Assembly: GCA_026983895.1 (NCBI GenBank)
Contig: JALSTF010000123.1
Coordinates: forward strand, 1-13,043
Direction: 5' to 3'
Length of the DNA: 13,043 nucleotides
Origin: Sulfurovum sp.
GTDB lineage: Bacteria > Campylobacterota > Campylobacteria > Campylobacterales > Sulfurovaceae
Positions 6,485 through 12,200 of this stretch are shown piece after piece. A model generated the notes under the pieces. It saw only the letters and a list, made by a program, of their open reading frames with translations. It ran no database searches and was not told the origin of the DNA. Within the stretch, counting starts at the first letter, position 1. Each line of letters begins with the position of its first letter. A program made the position numbers and the translations under genes.

Positions 6485-6501
6485 TGATTAATTTTTAATC
6501 A
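6485..6501. promoter_or_regulatory. 17-bp palindrome TGATTA-N5-TAATCA upstream of amtB
   Basis: TGATTAATTTTTAATCA is a perfect palindrome 75 bp upstream of the amtB start and 6 bp past the end of the PAS gene. The same arms and spacing recur at 7950-7966 before the regulator gene. Relative to the predicted amtB start it is centred near -53, a typical activator position. Candidate operator for the NtrC-like regulator. Confidence 0.6.
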
Positions 6502-6507
6502 TTTTAT

Positions 6508-7209
6508 TTATTGAATGAGCGGTATTTCAAGTTTGATGGCATGTTCCTTGAGGAGCACGGAGATATGGCTCTGATCGGCAAGGTTCCTTATCTCTGTGTC
6601 GGTATCGTTGTATCTTCCGTTGGCTTCAATGGAAAGCTGTACGATCGATTCCTTCTTTCCTGAAATGATGACATGCTCTCCCACAAGCAGCTTCAGGTTG
6701 ACATTGATGGAGTCGGAAGCCCGGAAGGCATCAAGTGATTTCCTGAGAAGTTTGGAAAAATTGTTCTGGTCTATCCTGAAAGAGGGGATATCCTGGTCTG
6801 TCAGAAGCTGGAGCTTGTTGTTGTTCTTTGTTTTGAAAAGAGCGATATTCGCTTCAAGAAGGATGTTGATGTCGGTGGTCATCAGTTTGCCTGTTTCCAA
6901 GGGTACGGAAGATTTGACTCTCGGTGTATGGTAGAAACGAACGGAGAGATGCTCTTCATTCTCGTATCCTACGGTAATGGCATAGAAATTGAAAGCATCA
7001 TAATTCAATGTCAGCATCGTGGTTTTGTAGCCGAAAGACTGAGGAGCATAGGCCAGGGCGATGTCGTAAAGCTCCTGCTTGGAGACATATCCGAAAAGGA
7101 TCTCGGCGGCATTGTTGAGGTAGAGGATCTTTCCCCGGTTGCTGAAGAGAATGAAAGGAGAGTTGTCCCATTCTACAAAGGGCTGAAAATCAATCGATAT
7201 CGTGTTCAT
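6508..7209 (-). CDS. PAS-domain protein resembling a kinase-dead NtrB
   Basis: The 233-residue protein begins with a PAS-like domain (about 13-95: FVEWDNSPFILFSNRGKILY, then NNAAEILFGY at 32-41). After a short linker come features like the end of a histidine kinase: DINILLEANI at 113-122, then LLRKSLDAF at 154-162 where an N-box (LLxNALDA) would be, and IEANG at 194-198 where V-x-D-N-G would be. No HExRNP-type phosphorylation box is present. The N-box Asn is replaced by K157, and the ATP-site Asp by A196. So it looks like an NtrB-type sensor that lost its dimerisation/His domain and ATP catalysis, perhaps acting by direct binding. Its start overlaps the end of the upstream regulator gene by 20 nt, so they are a coupled pair. 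It precedes amtB by 97 bp. The NtrB relation is inference. Confidence 0.65.
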   Translation of the reverse strand: MNTISIDFQPFVEWDNSPFILFSNRGKILYLNNAAEILFGYVSKQELYDIALAYAPQSFGYKTTMLTLNYDAFNFYAITVGYENEEHLSVRFYHTPRVKSSVPLETGKLMTTDINILLEANIALFKTKNNNKLQLLTDQDIPSFRIDQNNFSKLLRKSLDAFRASDSINVNLKLLVGEHVIISGKKESIVQLSIEANGRYNDTDTEIRNLADQSHISVLLKEHAIKLEIPLIQ

Positions 7210-7924
7210 GGATCTTTTTCCTGAGTGTGTTTCTGTTGATACCCAAAACCTGTGAGAGCTGCAGCTGTGAACCGTACTTCTGCAGCCCGGCTTCGATCAG
7301 GGGTTTCTCATAGAGTTCAAGATGTTCTTTGTAGGCATTTTTCCCTCCAATGTGTTTCAATATATAATAGTAGACAGCCTCTTCAATATTTTGTTTATCC
7401 ATCGAATGGATCATAAGGTGGGTGTAGATGCTCTTTTTCAGACTTTTGCTGTTGCTGCTCAGATCCATCGGGATCTCTGAAATATCAAGATCCTTTTCTT
7501 CCAGCAGCAGGTCATGCCGGGCTTTTTTGGCAAAAGATTCTTTAATATACCGTGCATCTTCCGGACGTTCTTTGAGTGAAGGCATGGTATAGATGAAAGC
7601 AAAAAGAGTGTCAATGGTCGTGTAGTTGCCTATGAAGTTTGCCGTAGCAATGATGCGTTTGTTGTCAAAATTGAGTGTTTCCTGATTGTTCAGTTTTTCA
7701 AAATCGGTAATGATCAGTTCATCATACGCTTCAAGGGCAGCTTCGACTTCCTTCTGGTTCTCACCTGAGATCATGTGTGCATGGGGAAAAAGGTATCGGG
7801 CGAGGCTCTTTTTTCCGATGTTGGCTTCTCCTATGATAATAGAAGAGACAAACAGGGTTTTGGTAAGGTTGAACCCTTTGATGATATGCTGTATTTGTTC
7901 TGACTTGGTGAAAAAATGTTCCAT
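7190..7924 (-). CDS. Shortened NtrC-like transcription regulator (degenerate AAA+ plus Fis-type HTH)
   Basis: The 244-residue protein keeps parts of the NtrC family in order: a Walker A-like GEANIGKKS at 32-40, a Walker B-like ELIITDFE at 69-76, a sensor-I-like KRIIATAN at 89-96, PSLKERPEDARYI at 115-127 (PPLRERxEDI in the family), and a C-terminal Fis-type helix-turn-helix at about 208-244 (LSQVLGINRNTLRKKI). It has no receiver domain. Walker A to Walker B is about 42 residues against about 70 in NtrC, and the GAFTGA loop that contacts sigma54 is absent. The FRxDLFxRL arginine-finger stretch reads TTIDTLFAF. Classical sigma54 activation is therefore unlikely, while DNA binding looks intact. 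It overlaps the PAS gene by 20 nt. A palindrome shared with the amtB promoter lies in its leader, suggesting autoregulation. Confidence 0.75.
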   Translation of the reverse strand: MEHFFTKSEQIQHIIKGFNLTKTLFVSSIIIGEANIGKKSLARYLFPHAHMISGENQKEVEAALEAYDELIITDFEKLNNQETLNFDNKRIIATANFIGNYTTIDTLFAFIYTMPSLKERPEDARYIKESFAKKARHDLLLEEKDLDISEIPMDLSSNSKSLKKSIYTHLMIHSMDKQNIEEAVYYYILKHIGGKNAYKEHLELYEKPLIEAGLQKYGSQLQLSQVLGINRNTLRKKIHEHDID

Positions 7925-7949
7925 TCAACTACTTTTGACAGGGATATTC

Positions 7950-7966
7950 TGATTAAAAAATAATCA
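7950..7966. promoter_or_regulatory. 17-bp palindrome TGATTA-N5-TAATCA before the NtrC-like regulator gene
   Basis: TGATTAAAAAATAATCA is a perfect 6-5-6 palindrome 26 bp upstream of the regulator start. It has the same arms as the site at 6485-6501. It falls about +10 to +26 from the start predicted by the TATAAT at 7982-7987, a location suited to autorepression. Confidence 0.6.
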
Positions 7967-7981
7967 TTTTCAGATGTTCAC

Positions 7982-7987
7982 ATTATA
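7982..7987 (-). promoter_or_regulatory. Likely -10 box (TATAAT) of the NtrC-like regulator gene
   Basis: The minus strand reads TTTGATATAATGTG with a perfect TATAAT and a weak -35 (TTAGTA, 17-nt spacing). It predicts a leader of about 51 nt that includes the TGATTA palindrome. Confidence 0.6.
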
Positions 7988-8013
7988 TCAAATCTATGTT
8001 AAACTACTAAATA

Positions 8014-8019
8014 TATAAT
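8014..8019 (+). promoter_or_regulatory. Likely -10 box (TATAAT) of the DUF234 gene
   Basis: A perfect TATAAT in an AT-rich stretch predicts transcription from about 8026, just before AAGG at 8028-8031. This short leader fits translation from 8039 and is back to back with the regulator promoter, about 27 bp apart. Confidence 0.55.
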
Positions 8020-8038
8020 TTTTCAGCAAGGCAGAGCC

Positions 8039-8929
8039 ATAAAAAACGCGTTTAAAAACTTTTGTCGCTGCAATCCGCATTTGACAGTTGAACAATCCAT
8101 TGAGTACTTTTCTATCCTTGGAGGGATGGGAGAAAGTATCGATCTTGGTTTCTTTGATGATCTTTTTTCTATGGTCAAAAGCAATTTTGTGGACCATTTT
8201 GCCACTTTTGAGAAATGTGTCTCACCTTCTTACCTTTTGGAACCCCCTTACCGTCATGTACTTGCGGCCATAGCCAGAGGAGATGGAAAGTTCTATTCTG
8301 TATTGAGAAAAGCACGTTTGAGTGAAGGGGCAGGAGAAGATATCATCCGGGAGCTGGTCTCTTTGGGGATCCTTTATATCGAACCGACACGGGAACAGCC
8401 TCTGCGCGTCCATCCGAAACAAAAGGTTAAAAAAGAGCTCCGTTCTTACCGCATCCAGGACAAATTGCGTTTTTGCAGCCCTTTTATGCGTTTTTGGTTT
8501 GGCTTTGTCACCTCTTACAAAGAGGAGCTTCTGCAGGGGAACGGAACCCGTTTTCTTGAAAATTTTGAGAACCATTATGAACGTTTGCGTTCTTTGATCT
8601 ATGAACAACTGTGCAATGACATGCTCGAAGAGTATTACCGGAACCGTTCACCGCTTCTTCGCACCGGAAGCTACTGGGACCAGCACAGCGAGTTCGATCT
8701 TCTGGCTGTCACTTCGGACAAGAAACTGATACTGGGAGAGTGCAAATACAAAGAGCGTAAGGTGTGCAGGAATGAATTGACCAAACTCAAGGCCAAAGCA
8801 GAGAAATCTGGGATCCCTGTAGACAGGTATGTACTCTTTTCCAAGAGCGGTTTTTCCAATGAACTGCTTGGGCTTAAAGACGCGTCTCTGATGCTTTTTG
8901 ACCTGAATGACCTGAAAATACTTCTCTGA
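8039..8929 (+). CDS. Free-standing DUF234 (PD-(D/E)XK-like) protein, apparent ATA start
   Basis: DUF234 is normally the C-terminal half of archaeal-type ATPases; here no ATPase domain precedes it. Numbered from the TTG at 8081, there is a conserved opening (SIEYFSILGGM, 6-16), a winged-helix-like region (about 57-115), YRIQDKLRFCSPFMRFWFGF at 123-142, and a nuclease-like core. That core is D206 (EFDLLAV), E220 and K222 (GECKY), a D-x13-E-x-K pattern. The first standard start is TTG 8081, but the frame is open back to 8003, has no ATG or GTG, and TTG 8081 has no ribosome site. ATA at 8039 has AAGG 7 nt upstream and gives IKNAFKNFCRCNPHLTVEQS, matching the usual family opening as I remember it. 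So either ATA is used, or an ATG was lost and the gene is decaying. Enzyme activity and substrate are unknown. Confidence 0.72.
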   Translation: MKNAFKNFCRCNPHLTVEQSIEYFSILGGMGESIDLGFFDDLFSMVKSNFVDHFATFEKCVSPSYLLEPPYRHVLAAIARGDGKFYSVLRKARLSEGAGEDIIRELVSLGILYIEPTREQPLRVHPKQKVKKELRSYRIQDKLRFCSPFMRFWFGFVTSYKEELLQGNGTRFLENFENHYERLRSLIYEQLCNDMLEEYYRNRSPLLRTGSYWDQHSEFDLLAVTSDKKLILGECKYKERKVCRNELTKLKAKAEKSGIPVDRYVLFSKSGFSNELLGLKDASLMLFDLNDLKILL

Positions 8930-8955
8930 AAGTAGGATCATCATCGGCATAGGCA

Positions 8956-9015
8956 CTAAAATATCTAAAAAACCTAAAAGAGAACACGTTTTATTTTTAA
9001 ATAAGGTACTTTTAG
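8956..9015 (+). promoter_or_regulatory. Three CTAAAA repeats at 9-bp period plus inverted TTTTAG, upstream of the HsrA-like gene
   Basis: CTAAAA occurs at 8956-8961, 8965-8970 and 8974-8979 with exact 9-bp steps, and its reverse complement TTTTAG at 9010-9015. They sit in the 174-bp spacer before the orphan regulator. OmpR-type regulators bind direct repeats, so autoregulation is possible. Possible -10 boxes nearby are TATAAA (9017-9022) and TAAAAT (9047-9052). Confidence 0.35.
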
Positions 9016-9103
9016 CTATAAATACGTAAAAAAAGAGAAAAGCCGATAAAATTTAAGGTTTTATGGGTTTTTCTAATTGATAACGATTGGACCGTAACCG
9101 AAA

Positions 9104-9763
9104 ATGAGAATATTAACTGTAGGTTTTGACGAGGAGTATGTCAAAGAACTCGAAAAAGAATTGGATAAATATTTTATCTGTATCGTAGATAATGCCAAAG
9201 ACCTGTATGATGCGACGAATTTTACCGACTTCAGGCACTATGAACTGGTGATCATTGTCGACGAGGGAGTCAAATTCTCCCTTGAACGCTATGTGAATGA
9301 AGTCAAGAAGAAAAAAAGTGAAACAAAGATCATGATATTGACGGATGATCACCGTCAGCAGGCCTCTTTCTTTTCGCTGGGTGTGGATGATGTTATCTAT
9401 AATCATTGCGAATATCCGGATCTTATCGCAGCGAGGGTCCTTGCCAATATGAGACACTTGTTCGGAACGACCGTCGATATCGGAAAACTGGTCATCGACA
9501 TTGCCAACAAGAAGATAGAGTATGATGAGAAGATCGTATCGCTCAACGGAAAGACTTTCGACATTCTTGCCTACCTTGCGCTTCGGAAGCAGCGTGTCTT
9601 CTCCAAAGATGAGATCATCAATGCACTCTGGGAAGAGCCGGAGTATGTTTCAGACAATACCGTGGAAGTGGCGATCAACCAGATCAGAAAGCGTTTGAAG
9701 AGTATTCTTGGTTTTCAAGTGATCCATACAGTACGCAGACGCGGCTATAAATTCTCCTACTAG
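9104..9763 (+). CDS. hsrA: Orphan OmpR-family response regulator, HsrA/HP1043-like (CosR-like)
   Basis: The 219-residue protein has an N-terminal receiver-like domain (1 to about 115) and an OmpR-type winged helix (about 125-219). The DNA-binding part contains LWEEPEYVSDNTVEVAINQI at 175-194 and TVRRRGYKF at 209-217, closely matching Helicobacter HsrA. At the phosphorylation position after YELVII is V52, with D53 shifted by one, and the conserved switch lysine is missing (YNHCEYP at 99-105). This fits the family's phosphorylation-independent mode. In Helicobacter the regulator is essential and controls growth and redox-related genes; Campylobacter CosR has a similar role in oxidative stress. 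No kinase gene is adjacent. No strong ribosome site precedes the ATG, but the start MRIL matches the family. Confidence 0.88.
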   Translation: MRILTVGFDEEYVKELEKELDKYFICIVDNAKDLYDATNFTDFRHYELVIIVDEGVKFSLERYVNEVKKKKSETKIMILTDDHRQQASFFSLGVDDVIYNHCEYPDLIAARVLANMRHLFGTTVDIGKLVIDIANKKIEYDEKIVSLNGKTFDILAYLALRKQRVFSKDEIINALWEEPEYVSDNTVEVAINQIRKRLKSILGFQVIHTVRRRGYKFSY

Positions 9764-9786
9764 ATTTCCCCTGTAAAGACACGCAG

Positions 9787-9802
9787 GGTGGATTTATCCA
9801 CC
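9787..9802 (+). terminator. Small hairpin GGTGGA-TTTA-TCCACC after the HsrA-like gene
   Basis: A perfect 6-bp stem with a 4-nt loop starts 23 nt past the stop. It is followed by GCTTTGG rather than a T-run, so it may only assist the larger hairpin at 9821-9844. Confidence 0.4.
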
Positions 9803-9820
9803 GCTTTGGTTCCGTCGGAC

Positions 9821-9844
9821 AAATCGTGAAGCAGTTCACGATTT
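9821..9844. terminator. Bidirectional terminator-like hairpin between convergent genes
   Basis: AAATCGTGAA (9821-9830) and TTCACGATTT (9835-9844) form a perfect 10-bp stem with loop GCAG. It lies where the HsrA-like gene and the metallo-hydrolase gene converge. Its right arm contains the stop codon of the hydrolase (9836-9838), so it could end transcripts from both sides. Confidence 0.6.
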
Positions 9845-10447
9845 CAATGTCCTCCTTACTTGTTCTATCCAATATGGTATGACTTTTTGTTCTGACTTGA
9901 GCGTCGTGCTCATCCCGTGGCCGGGGTAGAGGGTGTAGTCTTCTTTTATTTTCATTGCTTTTTCCAGGCTTTTAACCATATCCTCTCCGCTTGAGGCGGG
10001 GAAGTCCCACCGGCCGATGCTTTGCTGGAAGAGGAAATCACCGCTGAACCAGACATCGCCTATTTCGATGACAGAGCATCCCGGGGTATGGCCGGGGAAA
10101 TGTCTGTACTGTATTCGGACCCCTGCGATCTCAAGGACTTCATCTCCGTCCACTGCGTAGTCGGGGATACTTTTGGGTGTGCCTTGTCCCAGAGGGTCGT
10201 CGGTCAGCATGAATGCATCCCCTTTGGGGCAGTAGATGGGAATATGCAGTTTCTCTTTGACCTCCGCGTTGGACCAGACATGGTCGAAGTGGCCGTGGGT
10301 GTTGAGGATGGCAACAGGGTTGGTGACATTGTTCAGGACCCACGCGGTGGCATCGACACCCGGATCAATGATGAAATCTTTGCCATCCACTGTTACGATG
10401 TAGCAGTTGGTCTGGTAGACGCCCATGGGTTGTATTTTAATCTCCAT
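9836..10447 (-). CDS. Metallo-beta-lactamase-fold hydrolase, glyoxalase II-like
   Basis: The 203-residue cytoplasmic protein has the full metal-binding set of the fold: THGHFDH (H51, H53, D55, H56), FPGHTPG with H120, FSGDFLF with D137, and YPGHG with H177. Length and motifs match the short glyoxalase II-like (YcbL-type) hydrolases, whose natural substrates are often uncertain; some hydrolyse thioesters such as S-lactoylglutathione. AAGGAG lies 10 nt before the ATG. The gene is divergent from the DUF455 gene with only 16 bp between starts, and its stop is inside a convergent hairpin. The exact substrate cannot be told from the sequence. Confidence 0.9.
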   Translation of the reverse strand: MEIKIQPMGVYQTNCYIVTVDGKDFIIDPGVDATAWVLNNVTNPVAILNTHGHFDHVWSNAEVKEKLHIPIYCPKGDAFMLTDDPLGQGTPKSIPDYAVDGDEVLEIAGVRIQYRHFPGHTPGCSVIEIGDVWFSGDFLFQQSIGRWDFPASSGEDMVKSLEKAMKIKEDYTLYPGHGMSTTLKSEQKVIPYWIEQVRRTLKS

Positions 10448-10451
10448 CGGT

Positions 10452-10457
10452 TATAAT
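10452..10457 (+). promoter_or_regulatory. -10 box (TATAAT) placing transcription start at the DUF455 ATG
   Basis: A perfect TATAAT ends 6 bases before the ATG at 10464. TTGTAT at 10430-10435 is a possible -35 with 16-nt spacing. Usual geometry puts +1 at 10464, the A of the start codon, so a leaderless transcript is predicted. Confidence 0.5.
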
Positions 10458-10463
10458 CTCCTT

Positions 10464-11276
10464 ATGAATATCTATGTACTTTTGGAACAGGCTATCGGCA
10501 GTGACGAGATCGATCTTAAAGAAGCATTGACACTGCAGTGTTTGGCATATTGTACCAAAAATGCCATAAGTGATATCGATATTTCTCCCAAAGTCTTTAA
10601 GGCACCTTCCTATGCATCCAAATGCCGTATCGTAGACCCCAGGGAACTGCCTGCACGCAAGGATTTCGATACCCCTGAAGGATTGGCAACACTCATTCAT
10701 GCCATTGCCCATATCGAGTACTCCGCCATCGATCTGGCACTGGATGCGGTCTATCGTTTCCCCCAAATGCCTGTGGCCTACAAGAGTGATTGGCTGGAAG
10801 TGGCACATGACGAGATACGCCACTACAGGATGCTTGCCGCGCTTTTGGAAGAAACAGGATACACATATGGAGATTTTCCGGTACACTGCGGACTTTTCGA
10901 TGCCGCACAGCATACGGCAGATTCAGTGCTCGACCGCATGGCGATCATCCCCCGCTATTATGAAGCATCCGGGCTGGATGTCAATCCCCAGATCATCAAG
11001 AAGCTGGAGAACAGGCGCAAGCATCCGACGGTAGCCAAGCTTATCGATGCCTTGAATGTGATCTATGAAGAGGAGATAGACCATGTACACAAAGGGGACA
11101 GGTGGTTCAAGTATCTTTGTGCCAGAGAGGGGTTGGATGAGCATGTCTATTTCGAGATCCTTGAACGCTACAGACTTCTGTCCAAACACCGTCCGCATAT
11201 CAACGTGGATGCGCGAAAAGAGGCAGGTTTCACCTGTGGCGAGATCCTGAAACTGGGTGCGAAACAGTGCCAATGA
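10464..11276 (+). CDS. DUF455 ferritin-like protein
   Basis: The 270-residue product carries the DUF455 pattern of a ferritin-like four-helix bundle with carboxylate and histidine metal ligands: HAIAHIEYSAIDLALDA, then VAHDEIRHYRML, then EEEIDHVHKGDRWF. These are three helix segments of ExxH type that would bind a di-iron or similar centre. It ends with the family motif RPHINVDARKEAGF. The family's reaction is not established to my knowledge. ATG 10464 was chosen over ATG 10425, which would overlap the hydrolase gene and add 13 residues unlike the family. No ribosome site is present because the AAGGAG here belongs to the other strand. Its stop overlaps the lpxK start as ATGA, so the two are co-translated. 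Confidence 0.88.
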   Translation: MNIYVLLEQAIGSDEIDLKEALTLQCLAYCTKNAISDIDISPKVFKAPSYASKCRIVDPRELPARKDFDTPEGLATLIHAIAHIEYSAIDLALDAVYRFPQMPVAYKSDWLEVAHDEIRHYRMLAALLEETGYTYGDFPVHCGLFDAAQHTADSVLDRMAIIPRYYEASGLDVNPQIIKKLENRRKHPTVAKLIDALNVIYEEEIDHVHKGDRWFKYLCAREGLDEHVYFEILERYRLLSKHRPHINVDARKEAGFTCGEILKLGAKQCQ

Positions 11277-12187
11277 ACATAACGCACTTTTTTGAGCAAA
11301 TGTTTTTTCATCCAAAGTGGTATCATGCCCCGGTCATGCTGCTCTTGGCTCCGTTCTCTCTTTTGTACGGCACAGTGATGTTCTTTCGCAGGACAGGAAG
11401 CAGGAAACAAAACTTCGGTATTCCCATCGTCAGTGTGGGGAACCTGATCGTCGGGGGGAGCGGGAAGACCCCTTTTGCCATTGCGCTGGCTTCCCGTTAC
11501 AAGAATGTGGCCATCATTTCCCGCGGGTATGGCAGGAAAAGCAAGGGGCTTGTCGAAGTGAGCCGGGCAGGGAAGATCCTGGTACCGGTCGAACAAAGCG
11601 GAGATGAAGCGATGCTGATGGCACGCTCTCTTCCCCAAGCTTCGGTCATCGTTTCCGAAGACCGGCATCGGGCGATAGGGCTGGCAAAGGAGCGAGGTGC
11701 GAAACTGATCCTCCTTGACGACGGGTTCAACCGTGTCGAGATCGAAAAGTTCGAGATACTGCTTGAACCTGCAGCGATACGCAATCCTTTTCCTTTTCCC
11801 GCCGGTCCGTTCAGGGAATTTGGGTGGAGCAGGAAGTATGCGGACCTGATACTTAAAGAGGGCAGAGATTTTGAAAGAGAAGTGACATACGAAGGATTGA
11901 CGGAGAAAATGCTGCTTGTTACGGCTATTTCCAATCCTGAACGCCTTGAAAAGTATCTGCCTGAAGGGGTGGTCTCCAGAGTGTATCTGGAAGATCATGC
12001 CTATTTCGATGAAGCATTTCTGGAAAAAAAAATGGGTGCCTGCGGGGCCAAAAGTCTGCTTGTGACGGAGAAAGATCATGTAAAAATGGGTGACTTTAAG
12101 TTGCCTGTCTCACAAATTAAGTTAAAATTAAATATAAAAGAAGAGGTCTTTAAAACAATAGACCGATATATAAAAAGCAAAGTGTGA
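11273..12187 (+). CDS. lpxK: Tetraacyldisaccharide 4'-kinase LpxK
   Basis: LpxK phosphorylates the 4' position of the disaccharide precursor to make lipid IVA, at the inner membrane, in lipid A synthesis. The 304-residue product has an N-terminal hydrophobic segment (about 20-37), the P-loop GGSGKTPF at 61-68 after VSVGNLIV, SRGYGR at 83-88, GDEAMLMA at 110-117, EDRHRA at 129-134, DDGFN at 149-153, and TEKDHVK at 265-271, all family motifs in the right order. The usual DDGFQH reads DDGFNR here. ATG 11273 overlaps the previous stop; GTG 11267 would add two residues. The ORF is normal length and ends 13 nt before argB. Confidence 0.95.
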   Translation: MNITHFFEQMFFHPKWYHAPVMLLLAPFSLLYGTVMFFRRTGSRKQNFGIPIVSVGNLIVGGSGKTPFAIALASRYKNVAIISRGYGRKSKGLVEVSRAGKILVPVEQSGDEAMLMARSLPQASVIVSEDRHRAIGLAKERGAKLILLDDGFNRVEIEKFEILLEPAAIRNPFPFPAGPFREFGWSRKYADLILKEGRDFEREVTYEGLTEKMLLVTAISNPERLEKYLPEGVVSRVYLEDHAYFDEAFLEKKMGACGAKSLLVTEKDHVKMGDFKLPVSQIKLKLNIKEEVFKTIDRYIKSKV

Positions 12188-12200
12188 AGGTACTCTAAAT

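Noticed and set aside
10425..10463. Upstream ATG for the DUF455 gene
   Set aside because: It would overlap the divergent hydrolase coding region and add 13 residues that do not fit the family; ATG 10464 matches a normal N-terminus.
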